Source of the DNA: Brienomyrus brachyistius
Lineage: Eukaryota; Chordata; Actinopteri; Osteoglossiformes; Mormyridae
NCBI RefSeq assembly: GCF_023856365.1
Contig: NC_064537.1
Span: 7,328,324-7,392,323, forward strand
Reading direction: 5' to 3'
Length of the DNA: 64,000 nt
Shown one piece after another: positions 47,151 through 58,378 of the stretch. The notes under the pieces were generated by a model, which saw only the letters and a program-made list of their open reading frames with translations, searched no databases and was not told the origin of the DNA. The position numbers and the translations under genes are program-made. Position 1 is the first letter of the stretch; every line of letters begins with the position of its first letter.

Positions 47151-48424
47151 TTTCAAAACAATACACAACCACATTGTGTATTCTGCAACTGGCTCTGAAT
47201 CTTATTAACCTCAGCAGTGAGCATCAATTGGGGCTCAGTTATCGTTGCTCTGTGAGCATAAAGTCCTGAACTTGGTTTGGGTCGGATTCTAGCTTCTTTG
47301 CAGTTCTCTGTATTAACATCATCTTCTAGGTTACTGTCCTGGGTTGGCTGGAGTCTTGTTTCCATGTTTGTGGTCTTGATTACCCAGAGTTCTGCAGTTG
47401 GTTTGCCGAACAACCAACATGTTATTTTTATGTTTGTTGTCATCTACTTTTGCTTTGTTTTTGTCTTTCAGCCCCCCCCCTTCCTGGACCTTCTCTGCAT
47501 TTGAATCTGCTTCTTATGCACCTTGTCCATCCAGTTAGCAGCCCTGCGTCCCAATCAGGGACTATTCTGCAGAAAGCAGACAATATGGACAGATGGCCCA
47601 GTAGGGGCTCCTCAATCTATGTTTTTGTTCTCTGAACCCTGCCGCTGACTTGCATTTAACACAGTTCCTCCCCATCTATCATTGAGTTCTTCCTAGTGTC
47701 ACAGGAGCCAAACAATAAACAATTCCTGAAAACCAGCCCGCGTGTAAAACCGTTCCCATCATCACGGAGATTTTGTCTGCTGTTTTCAGGGAGGTTGGCC
47801 GTCCTGCTCATTGGCAGGCAAACCGCCGTGTCTCTCTGACATCTCCGCTCATCGCACCGCATCAAACGTAACTGTGGACCCCTTGGATACAAAGAGCGCA
47901 TCCATGACAACAAGAGTCAGCACCAATAGCAAATAGAGTTCGGTCTACATGACTGTCAGGTCCAGACGGATGCAAAATGAACTGGTACGTTAATCAATGT
48001 ATCAATATACAAGACCTGAGGGCCACCAATTGACTTGGAGATCACCTGATATCAAATTTTCACTCACTACAAAGCGGGGGTATGACACTTAAATTACCTG
48101 GGAAACATCTGCTAAGCATGTCCTCTCCAAACGGGGGCCACTTGAGCTATTTTTTATGGGCCAAAAGAGAAACGAGAGAGAGGAAAAACTGATGTCTGTA
48201 CTCCGCTACTCCATAAGATACCCAGGTCTATGCAGATCGCTTAAATGAAAAATTATGAAGTGGAAAATGAGAGATCGACCTGCTGGGCCAGATTTAATAA
48301 TGAATTAAAACACGGGCCATATAAAAATGAAGCGATCGGGCCCGCAGGGCAGTAGTTGGAAAGCTCTGCTACAACGGTTGGGTAAAAAGGTAGAAACGCA
48401 GCCAGGTGAGTAACGTGTGAAACG
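47151..48424. other. Single-copy sequence
   Basis: Bases 47270-47480 are T-rich. No gene is recognised; the 96-codon minus frame at 47153 has no motif. Confidence 0.45.
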
Positions 48425-48620
48425 TGACCACTTCACTGTGTGAAGTCTGCATGTTCTCCATGTCGGGTTCCCTCTCCCACAACACAAAAACACACGCTTC
48501 AGTGAACCGCCGCCTCTCAATTGCCCATAATATAGATGAATCTTTATTTCACACGGACCCAGCAATGAACTGCCATCACATGCACACACCCTGGCCAGTG
48601 TATGGATGGTAGGGACAGCA
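48425..48620 (+). mobile_element. Old SINE body and tail
   Basis: GAAGTCTGCATGTTCTCCAT, CTCAATTGCCCATAATATAG and a final GTATGGATGG follow the family order. The head is missing. Confidence 0.55.
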
Positions 48621-48664
48621 GCCAGTGTGTTTAGGGGGTTGGGGGATTGGGCCTGATTTGATCC

Positions 48665-48925
48665 CTACATAAGAACATAAGAAATTTACAAACAAGAGGA
48701 GGCCATTCGGCCCATCAAGCTCTTTTGGGGGGAACTTTACTAATAGCTCTGAGTTGTTAAAATCTTATCTAGCTCTGATTTAAAGGAACCCAGGGTTTTA
48801 GCTTGCACTACACTAACAGGAAGACTATTCCATACCCTACACGCTGTGTAAAGAAATGCTTTCTCAAATCCATTTTAAAATGTTCTCCCACTAATTTCTA
48901 CGTTGAAACCAAACGTAGAGCCTTG
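48665..48925 (+). mobile_element. 'AGGCCATTCGGCCC' dispersed retroposon
   Basis: ACATAAGAACATAAGAAATT, GAGGAGGCCATTCGGCCCAT and CAAGCTCTTTTGG open the element. GGAAGACTATTCCATACC, CTGTGTAAAGAAATGC and CCCACTAATTTCTACG close it. I recognise this as a dispersed repeat found across non-tetrapod vertebrates; the exact family name is uncertain. Confidence 0.7.
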
Positions 48926-49539
48926 CAACTCCAGGCTCATCCAGCCCGGGATTAGTGGTTAGAAGGTGGAGGGAGGAATTTAATAAAAACAAGTCTGCAT
49001 CAATACCCGGAAACAAAATGCATCTGGATTCATTTTGCCACTATTAGATTTGCTAGTCTTTGGGTTTAATCATCATAAAGGCTTGTCCATATTTACAGGT
49101 TTTGCAGATGGTGGTGAAGCACTTACAAAAGAATTATTTGCTTTCTTTTGATGATGAGCCTCATGGAGCATGAAGACCCCCCATGGGGGAGAAGCAGAGG
49201 TTGCAGGGTGAGAGTGTCACTCGCGGACAGCTGTGGGTCAGACAGAAGCCTCTGACTGATGTGCGGAAGGATCCGCCACAGTTTGCCCCAGGGCTGTGGC
49301 ACCATTCCATCTTTCTGCACTGCAAATCAAGCATGGGAAGACTGGGAGGTCCCGCCGGGAAAAGAGGCTGGCGTTGAGGATGCATTCCAGGTCGTTAAGG
49401 GCGTCACAGGTTGTGTCGATGGGGCTCACACACATCTGGAAGTGTGCGCACAGTTAGGGAGGTTAGTTTGCACATCTGCATGCAAACGACACACTGACCC
49501 CTTGATGGCCTGGATTAACGTGAAAATAGCAACACCATT
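48926..49539. other. Single-copy sequence
   Basis: The open frame at 49259-49744 (161 codons) runs into SINE-derived sequence and has no motif. Confidence 0.5.
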
Positions 49540-49645
49540 TTCCATAAATGCTTATCTAGTACTGGGTCACCGTCAGCCTGTAGCCTATCCCAGGACACAC
49601 AGGGTACGAGGCAGGGCAGCTCCCAAGGAGAACATGCAAATTCCA
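49535..49645 (-). mobile_element. SINE tail and body piece, minus strand
   Basis: CATTTTCCATAAATGCTTAT, CTAGTACTGGGTCACCGTC, CCTATCCCAGGACACACAG and GGAGAACATGCAAATTCCAC are the reverse complement of the family tail and body. Confidence 0.65.
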
Positions 49646-51253
49646 CACCCAGCACCACCTAAGCAAGCCCCATCAAACCCTAAACCTCTCTACTCCTGTC
49701 ACGAGTCACCAAGGCCACTCGAGAATGCCAAGAGGGCATTTTAATTTATAGAAAAGAGGAATATTGCAGCAGGGCACACAGAAAATAGCCCCAATAACAT
49801 TTTATCTGGGACTCAATGGACCATAAATTCATCACATAGCATGAGTGATGATTTCTAAAAAAAAAAAAAAAACCAGAGGTCACAGAAGAACAAATCGATT
49901 TCTGTAACAGACATACGGCACTTCTATGTAAATAAGGAATTTCTGCAGTCCCGTTTTCTCTTCCCCAAAGGCTGAAACTGTCCATGAAACACACAGAATT
50001 AATTAAGGAGGCAATTTCTAAAGAACACTGCGAGGCGCATAACGCTGTTTAATTTTCGTGGCTATCAGCTCCTCTTGGCGAACGTGGCCATAAACCCATT
50101 TGCATCCCGCCCCTCTCGCTGGGAATCGACATTATTTCCAGAGAGATGGCTGTCTCAATGCACCGGTACACATGCCGGTCTGCTTATTAATTTGCGAATG
50201 GCACGAGCGGAGGCAGACGCTCGTTTATGAATACTGACAACGCGCCGACGGGGCCCACATCTATGGGGGCGGGCGCCATTGGCCCTCTCAGCAAACCCCC
50301 GTTGCTGAGGGTCAAGCCTTCTTCATCCACGCAGTGGTCTCCGACGAGCTTCCCCCACAGACCCGGCCGCGTCGTCTCATTAGCGTCTCACAGGCGCAGC
50401 GGGGAGGGGGACATGATTGCGGAGCAAAAGTGCATTCATGAGGTGCTTTTTATTGCAACTGCTATGGTGCATGGTGCTTAGAACCCTTAATAAAGTCCAA
50501 ATTATATTCCGAATGAGAGTTTTGTGGTCGAACTGTATTAGAATAATGCAGAATTTGATTTTGGATACCAAGGCTCCCTGCAGAGCGTTAGCACCAGGCT
50601 AGTGTTAGTAGAACTCCCCCGCGTCTCATGGCAGCATAAGTGAAGACTGTGGCAATCAATATGCGGGCATTGTGACATCATAATCAAGTGACGCATGCTA
50701 TGCCATCCAAACATGCCTATAGTCCCCAAAAACGTGGTTGCCCCTCTTCTGAACCAGCTTTTTTAAAAGCCTCCCCAAAAGATATTCATGAAGGGGATGT
50801 CAGAACAAATGTGGAGAGAGGAGAAAGTCACCCTGTCTTACGCCCTGGAGGGGGGCATGTTTGGGGGTGAGTGAGGAAGGGAGCGGCACCCTCTAATTGG
50901 TCCAGAGGGTAACAGTGGATTAAGAGGGCAGCCAACCACGACGAAAATGACCATGACAAACTCGGGGACACGAAGCTTAGCTGTCGCCCTTCTCCCCCTT
51001 CTCCCCCTTCCCCCCACCCCCAGCACCAGCACCAAAGTCAGTCAGGCTTAGTGTGGGGCCGGTGGGAGACATTAAACCTTCCTGAGAAGAGATGTAGAGC
51101 ACTGTCGCATCGAGCTGTCAGACAGCTTAGCGACTGAGAAGCAAACAACTTAACCAGGCACTTGATGAATGCATGAACAATTAAAGTATTTGGCTCTATT
51201 CTCTTAAACTCTAAATCCCAACCTTGAGGATGCTGCACCATCATTAGAAGTGT
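49646..51253. other. Low-repeat sequence, candidate conserved non-coding DNA
   Basis: Poly-A near 49856-49873. Bases 49995-50240 are repeat-free with GAATTAATTAAGG, GTTTAATTTTCG, TATTAATTTGCG and GTTTATGAATAC words, a look typical of developmental enhancers. No gene is called. Confidence 0.4.
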
Positions 51254-51282
51254 GTGTGTGTATACATATATATTACACTATA

Positions 51283-51768
51283 TACACGTACTGTGTCAAA
51301 TGCTTCTGCACACACTGCGATCCTCTGCATTTGCATGTCACTCACTTAACATTTACTAAAAATACACTCAATATTCTTTGCTAACAAATAAATGTATAGC
51401 ATGTTCACAATTTCAGTACCTTTATTAGCAAAAGGCGTCAATAAAAATTCCATGCATCCTTTTCTACAAGGGACATTAAATACTGCTCTGTTTCATGGGA
51501 TGAAACACTTAACTAGTGCATTTAAAGTTAAAGAACAGCCCAGAATTCCACTCTGCCATCACACACCCAGTTAATAGAATGTCAGACATGCACTGTTACA
51601 TACTCTGTCCATGTTATGAAGGAAACTTGTTTTATTTGACTTATATTTTCATAGATAATTGTTCACCGCAACTTTCCAATGCTTAACAAGAATAAAAATC
51701 TGCAGTTTATGAAATTAATGGAAATGTGCTAAAAGCCCGTGGTGTGCAAAAGCTTTTGACTGGTAGTG
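51283..51768. mobile_element. Inverted-repeat MITE-like element, copy 2 (~486 bp)
   Basis: Right end, reverse-complemented, reads TACACTACCAGTCAAAAGC; the left end TACACGTACTGTGTCAAATG is more mutated. The interior is the reverse complement of 29415-29909 with scattered differences and an extra CCCAGAATTCCACTCTGCC segment near 51540 absent from copy 1. No transposase. Confidence 0.88.
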
Positions 51769-52644
51769 TATATAGTATATGTTTGAATCACCCCTAGCCC
51801 CCTCCATCTGTATGATTGTCCTGTTTTCTCCCCAGGGCCGATCTAAACAAGCCACACCTGTTGATCGTTCGCCCCACCTTGTTCCAGCCCTCATTTGATT
51901 CACTTCAGCTGCCTTGTTTGATCCCCGTTAGTCCTGCCAATAAGTGTTCCCCTGTCTCGTGTGAGTTTAGTTCCGTCATCGATTTTGTGAGTCCCTGTTT
52001 TGTGTGCCTTAGCTCCCGTTTTCAGCTGCCGTGATCCTGTTTGTTTTCCGTTCTGTTAATAACAATAATTGTCCTTATTTCTGATTACCTGCACGTGTGT
52101 AAATCACCACCAAAGCATTATCACTGACTTCTAGTATTGAATTCATAATGAAACACATTCCAATAATCATGCATATCCTTCACACTTTAATCCAGAATGT
52201 CATGGGCGAATTTCCTGTACTTGCAAATAGAAGATTGATTACTTTAGAAGGCAAAGCCACGAATTAAAAAAAAAAAAAAAAAGTAATGATAATGAACTGA
52301 TGATTCTAGGAACTTCTAAAAATAGAGGCTTTCATCAGAAGCTCTCCCAAAGCAGCACCTTCTGTAGACACCTCCAGTGGTTAGCTGGTGTTTCCACAGA
52401 AAGACATGAAGCGTTTCTTTTCCGCAAGGTCCTGTTTTTCAGGGGCCCTTAACAGAGACCCCATTACCTCCCCATCACTCCTTCCTCAGGAGCAGTCCCA
52501 CACATTCATTACTCATTACTCTATGGAGGATTCTGCTTTCATCAGTTATTACCAAATGGGCGCTTTATTGCAAAAAGGCCCAGCTTAGTAACCACCTCAG
52601 GTAAGCATAGCTATTTGGCAGAGATAGGACGTAAAAGGCATCAT
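51769..52644. other. Single-copy sequence, possible decayed repeat
   Basis: T/C-rich sequence at 51800-52100 resembles long-terminal-repeat-like 3' ends of fish elements only in composition. Poly-A at 52265-52281. Confidence 0.35.
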
Positions 52645-52712
52645 TACATGGTAGCACAATGGGTAACATGGTAGCTCTCATATTCAGGGTTGCAGGTTCG
52701 GCTCAGGCTTGG
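52645..52712 (+). mobile_element. SINE head interrupted by a younger SINE
   Basis: GGTAGCACAATGGGTAACAT (A box) and GGGTTGCAGGTTCGGCTCAG (B box) stop abruptly where the next SINE starts after a G8 run. Confidence 0.55.
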
Positions 52713-52717
52713 GGGGG

Positions 52718-53075
52718 GCGGCATGGTGGTGCAGTGGTTAGCACTGTTGCCTCACATCTCTGGGACCCGGGTTTGAGTCTCCGCCTGGGTCGCATGTGTA
52801 TGGAGTTTACATGTTCTCCCCATGTCGTCGTGGGGTTTCCTCCAGGTACTCCGGTTTCCCCACACAGTCCAAAAAACATGCTGAGGCTAATTGGAGTTAC
52901 TAAATTGCCCATAGGTGTGTGAGTGAATGGTGTGTGAGTGTGCCCTGCGATGGGCTGGCCCCCCATCCTGGGTTGTTCCCTGCCTCGTGCCCATTGCTTC
53001 CGGGATAGGCTCCGGATCCCCCGCGACCCAGTAGGATAAGCGGTTTGGAAAATGGATGGATGGATGGATGAACGA
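52718..53075 (+). mobile_element. Young full-length SINE, GGATGG-tail family
   Basis: GGCATGGTGGTGCAGTGGTT, GGACCCGGGTTTGAGTCTCC (B box), TACATGTTCTCCCCATGTCG, AGTTACTAAATTGCCCATAG, GTGCCCTGCGATGGGCTGG and AGGATAAGCGGTTTGGAAAA, then GGATGG units. Nearly the same as 11651-11992. No clear target duplication. Confidence 0.85.
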
Positions 53076-53129
53076 ATGAATGAGAAGTGCCCACAAAAAT
53101 ATGAATACAAACACTGTGTGTGTGTGCGT

Positions 53130-53340
53130 GCGTGCGTGCACATTGCCTGTGGGTGTTCTGGTTTCCTCTTGTGGTCCAAAAACATGCGACCATGCAAATA
53201 TGCATCCCTAAATTGGCGGTATTGAGTGTGTGCCCGGTGATGGACTGGCATCCTGTGCAAGGTGTTCTCCTGTTGTGGGGCCCTGAGCTGCCTGGCAGAG
53301 GCTCCAGGCTCCCCGCATGAACAGCTGGAGGATGGATGTC
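53130..53340 (+). mobile_element. Second, older SINE body and tail in tandem
   Basis: GTTCTGGTTTCCTCTTGTGG, CTAAATTGGCGGTATTGAG, GTGATGGACTGGCATCCTG and CTGGAGGATGGATG follow the same family order, with the head missing. It lies about 55 bp after the previous copy. Confidence 0.65.
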
Positions 53341-54584
53341 ATATTACAATATTTATAATGGGCGATATTTCTCATCGCAGCAGAAATTCTGAAATTCTGG
53401 TGGAAAGCCACACAGACATAATTGCTGATATTGATTTATCCCACCAGTCCCCCCTTCCCTCTCCGCGTCTTGGGAGACCACAACATCGCAAAGAGATGCT
53501 TTGGGGAACCCTACCTTTTCCACTTCTCTTTACATGCCACCAAATCAGCAGTGTTACTTTTGCGAATATGCTGAGGTTAGTCCTGTTGCCCCGTCACCCT
53601 CTCGCTCAGCTAAGCAGCTGGAACATCCAAGAGCACTTCCCCTTGGGTTAAATATCACCCAGAACCAGAGGTGGCCCCAGAAGGGGGGCGGAGTTTTAAG
53701 CAAGGTGTTCCTCTGGCACATCCCTCTACCAACAGGATTTCAGAAAAGAAAACCACCCATTGTGATGCGTCAATGGTGTCCCACGGCGACCAGCTTGTGC
53801 TGCCTCTACTCAGGCCAGCCCCATGATAGAGCCTGCCTTAGCCATAGCCAGAAGAAGCCTGACACACTGCTGGGAAAAAATTGGACTTGACCCACGGCCA
53901 AGAGGAGCGCAAACACGAGTCCGTGAGAGGGAAGCTGAAGGCGGCTTTCCTCACAGAGCTGATGAGGACTCTTGAGAGCGTCAGTGTGATAAAAGAAGTG
54001 GGTAGGTGATCCTCCATCACGGACTGAAGCATTCGCGGCCGATTTTAAGCACATCCATTCCCAGCGTAATGAAGACATTCTTCTCCAGCGGCTGTTTGAT
54101 GATTATTTTTTAACATTAAACAAAAACTCTGAATGCTGAAGTACCCAGTCTGACAGAGTGGATCTTGCACAGGCTGCGGCCGGTATCTCTCTCTATCTCC
54201 TTCGCTCGCTCGCATTCATCTCGGCTCAGAGGTCGGGACGGCAGAGGAGGAGGTACGCCAAAGAGCTTCACAGGCAGCAGACTGATAGCCAAGAAAAACA
54301 GGTCACGAAAAGCATGATGATTCTTATTGTTTTCGGCTGGGCTTAGGGCTGGTGCTCGTTCCTTCATTCATGCTACTGGAATTGCAGAGCCGCGAAACAC
54401 AGCCGTGATGTCGGAAAGTAACCAGGCGGAGGAAAGCAGAGGGAAAAGCGAACCGACCGAGTACGCCAAACGAAAATAAAAAGCACCATGAAAAAGAGGG
54501 GGGAAAGAAACAAAGAATGATTGCTAAAATTCAATATAAAATATGTGTTTTTTTACGCATGGCCAAAAATATTAAAAACTATCA
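53341..54584. other. Single-copy sequence
   Basis: Nothing recognised beyond short open frames up to 129 codons without motifs. Confidence 0.5.
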
Positions 54585-54690
54585 GCAGGGGTGGGTAATT
54601 TAGGTCCAGAATGTAAAACAAGATTTTGTTTCAACCAGCCAGTTGAGTACTCTGTGACTGTAACACTTTATACTCAACCACTGAATATCA
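54585..54690. mobile_element. Partial dispersed repeat
   Basis: GGGTGGGTAATTTAGGTCCAG and GATTTTGTTTCAACCAGCC are words I associate with a common fish non-autonomous repeat. The ends are not seen. Confidence 0.4.
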
Positions 54691-55399
54691 GCAGGGATAA
54701 AGCCTTTTGTGGTCCATGTTTGCCCTCATTGTCAAATACCCAATGACATCCAAAGCCAGTAGATTCTTCTCAGTTCCGCCCAGAACGCATTCATACCCAG
54801 GCTGGCACGCACTGTCACGCCTCAGACACACCTGCGCGTGCCAATCAGCAGCGGCCCTCAGACAGACGAGGGCGGGGACGATTAGCGGCACGGATGAAGA
54901 CGCCAGAACGCGGGACGCAGCCAGAACGGGGTTAATTAAGATGCATCCCACTGCTTGAGAGCCGTGGCAGTGCCGGGGGAGGCTAAGAGATAAAAAAAAA
55001 AAAACCTGAAATCTAATAAAATAAAAAGCAGACATTTTATTTATGAGCGGTTCAGGCACTGAAAAATGCTCACGGCAGGGGAGTCCCCGGGTGAGGAATG
55101 ACCATGTGGGAGACACCGGGGGGTCCCCCCCTCACTGTCCCCAGTCACTGACCTAAAACGAGACGCAGAAGAGCCTTCAGGCAAATGACAGACATGTCCA
55201 CTCCGTGTCCAGCCACATGAGTCATCTGTTTGTGATACGGAATTAAAATCCAATCCCTTCAGGTCATTTCACACATGGGATTAATTTCATTAAAAAGAAA
55301 ACAGGCCTAAAATATGCATGTTACGGTTAAAATACATTCTTAATAACACTCCACTTTTCATTAAACTAGTCTGTTTGCATTTATAAATACTATAAATAA
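54691..55399. other. Single-copy sequence
   Basis: Poly-A near 54991-55004. Bases 55250-55400 are AT-rich. Nothing else. Confidence 0.5.
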
Positions 55400-55530
55400 A
55401 AAAGCTTATCCGCCTGGGTCTTTTTGCCTAGAACTCAAGGTAGAGCCCATCAAGGGCAGGGTGCCGGTCCATCACCGATGCACTAGGTCCAGCTGAAGGA
55501 AATGCAAACCACGGGAACTGCGGACCGGGG
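55400..55530 (-). mobile_element. SINE tail relic, minus strand
   Basis: AAGCTTATCCGCCTGGGTC, GGTAGAGCCCATCAAGGGC, GGTGCCGGTCCATCACCGAT and GAAATGCAAACCACGG match the reverse complement of the family tail and body in order. Confidence 0.5.
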
Positions 55531-57079
55531 TGAGACCGGAGGCCTGTCTAAATTGCACAGCCTCAGAGAGCCCGTGACGAAGCCGGCCCAAGCCCCCACT
55601 ACAACCCGCCAAAGGGACTCTGGGACTGAGACTGACACGCAGCCCTATGTTACATTATTGGCCACAGGGCGTCCGCCTACCTCCCCACACCGCACTGTAA
55701 TAAAGGTCACCATCAGTGTTCCATTTCCATGCATCATTTGAGTATCAGTCCTGAAACTGCTGCAGCCGGTTTCCGTGTCAGCATCACTGCGTGTTGCGTG
55801 AGGCCCTTGATGCTGCCTTCGCCCCCCCATCACCAACATTACAACCACCCCATTATAAAAGGAGCAGGCTACAAACATACCCAGGGGCACCGCCCATTTC
55901 CTCCTTGCCACGCTGATCACCGGTGGGGGGGGTGGGGGAATTTATCTTGTCACATCTCTAAGACCGTCAGCGTCTCTGCACCCCCACCGCCTCAGGTCCG
56001 GCCAGCTGGCAACCCCGGCACTGAACATTATCTCCCAGCAGAGGGTGTTAACTAATTAAAGTGGAATAACTTTGGGGGAAAATGTCCATCAGTGCAGATG
56101 AGAAACGGCGCACAACTTGCAATTCACTTCTTACGCCGACCTGTAAGCCGGAGATGAGCAGCGGATGAAGAGTATTCTAAATAATTTCCGTCATCACCAT
56201 GGCTGCGATCTAGAGGCGAGGCTAAAGCCATGTGACTTAAATCCCAAGAGGGACATTGCAGTTATATCCAGGATACCTACATGTAACATGAACAGTTCCA
56301 GTGAAACGTCTCGTGATACAAACAGGGAACTGTAAGGTTCTTTGGATAAGGGCCAAACTGTACACATTTCACTGCTGTGCTGTACTGTCGTTAGATCAAT
56401 GATTTACCCCCTAATGTAACATAACTATGCGTCCGGGTGCAGTATGTGAAGGCAGCCATTAATAGGTTAGTGGCTGACAGAGAGGTCAGTCTTAATGAAA
56501 ACATGGAATGGGACTTACAGCTCCCAGACCAGCCTGGGACTGTTCCGGTCCGAAATGCAGGAAAGGGCCAAAAACGGGGCCCTGCTTGTAAACGAGGAAC
56601 TTTCCCAGCTCGTTATCTCTGTGCTATCAGCCCCCCATTGATTAATTACCGTAATGAACGAAATGAAGAGCTCTCCCGACGCAGGTATAATCAGCAATTA
56701 CATACACCCGCCACCCCCGACTGGAGGGTACCCAGCTTTGCTTAATCCGTTTATGGCCCCCACCCCCCACGTGGGGACAGCTGACAACGTCAATGACCTT
56801 CAGTAGCCATCGGAAACACCAGGCGTCCCACGGGAACCACTGCATCACTGCGGCCTTTCACAAGCCTTTCCCAGAGGTCATGTGACAGGTATAATGTCGG
56901 TGTAGTGGGGCGATAGGGTGGGGTCCCAGGCTCCAGCCAATCCCAAAGCCCGTTCCATTCAGAACTCCGGCTAGCCCATTACAAGCCCCATGCATGATCT
57001 TTGAAGTATCTTTGGCGAGTATCACACCGCCTGAGGTCCGGTCTACTTCACATCTTTGCAGACACATTTCAATCTGGAA
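55531..57079. other. Single-copy sequence
   Basis: Bases 56640-56700 contain ATTAATTACCGTAATG. No gene is called. Confidence 0.45.
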
Positions 57080-57690
57080 AAAAACCCAAACATCCCGACC
57101 TGACCGCCCTTCACTCCCCTACCTGACTGCTCTCCACTTCCCGACTTGCTCTCCGCTTCCCAACCTGACCGCCCTCCGTTTCCCTACCTGCCCGCTCTTC
57201 TCTTTCCAGACCCGACCGCTCTCCGCTTTCCTATCTGCCCGCTCTCCGCTTTCCCGACCCGACCGCTCTCCGCTTTCCCGACCCGACCGCTCTCCGCTTC
57301 CCAACCCGACCGCTGTCCGCTTCTCAACTTGACCGCTCTCCGCTTCCCAACCCGATCGCTCTCCGCTTTCCCGACCCGACCGCTCTCCTCTTTCCCGACC
57401 CGACCGCTGTCCGCTTCCCGACCTGACCGGTATCCGCTTCCCTACTTGACCGCTCTCCGCTTCTCAACTTGACCGCTCTCCGCTTCCCAACCCGATCGCT
57501 CTCCGCTTTCCCGACCCGACCGCTCTCCTCTTTCCCGACCCGACCGCTGTCCGCTTCCCGACCTGACCGGTATCCGCTTCCCTACCTGACCGCTCTCCGC
57601 TTCTCAACTTGACCGCTGTCCGCTTCCCAACCTGACCGCTCTCCGCTTCCCGACCTGACCGGTATCTGAGTCCAAATCTGTCCACTCTCT
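57080..57690. repeat. 23/24-bp minisatellite with 140-bp higher-order repeat
   Basis: Unit close to GACCGCTCTCCGCTTCCCAA plus CCC. Six units make a 140-bp block that starts with CTTCTCAACTTGACCGC at 57320, again at 57460, and is begun a third time at 57600. The Pro/Arg/Ser/Leu frames on both strands are artefacts. Confidence 0.93.
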
Positions 57691-58378
57691 GCTTCCCGAA
57701 CTGATCGTTCTCCAGTTCCTGACCTCACCGTTCACCAGTTCCCAGTCGGCCCACACTCCAGTTCCTGACCTCACCGTTCTCCAGTTCCCATTCGGCCCAC
57801 ACTCTAGTTCCTGACCTTACCGCTCCCCAGTTCCCAGTCGGCCCACACTCTAGTTCCTGACCTCACCGCTCCCCAGTTCCCAGTTGGCCCACACTCCAGT
57901 TCCTGACCTCACCGCTCCCCAGTTCCCAATCGGTCCACACTCCAGTTCCTGACCTCACTGTTCTCCAGTTCCCAGTCGTCCCACACTCCAGTTCCTGACC
58001 TCACCGCTCCCCAGTTCCCAATCGGTCCACACTCCAGTTCCTGACCTCACCGTTCTCCAGTTCCCAGTCGTCCCACACTCCAGTTCCTGACCTCACCGCT
58101 CCCCAGGTCCCAATCGGTCCACACTCCAGTTCCTAACCTCACCGTTCTCCAGTTTCCAGTCGGTCCACACTCCAGTTCCTGACCTCACCGCTCCCCAGTT
58201 CCCAATCGGTCCACACTCCAGTTCCTGACCTCACCGCTCCCCAGTTCCCAGTCGGCCCACACTCTAGTTCCTGACCTCACCGCTCCCCAGTTCCCAGTCG
58301 GCCCACACTCCAGTTCCTGACCTCACCGATCCCCAGGTCCCAGTCGGCCCATACTCCAGTTCCTGACCTAACAACTTG
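57691..58378. repeat. 46-bp minisatellite, about 15 copies
   Basis: Unit CAGTTCCTGACCTCACCGCT followed by CCCCAGTTCCCAGTCGGCCC and ACACTC. Each half resembles the 23-bp unit of the preceding array (TTCCTGACCTCACCG versus TTCCCGACCTGACCG), so this is a dimerised, separately amplified branch of the same repeat. Confidence 0.93.
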
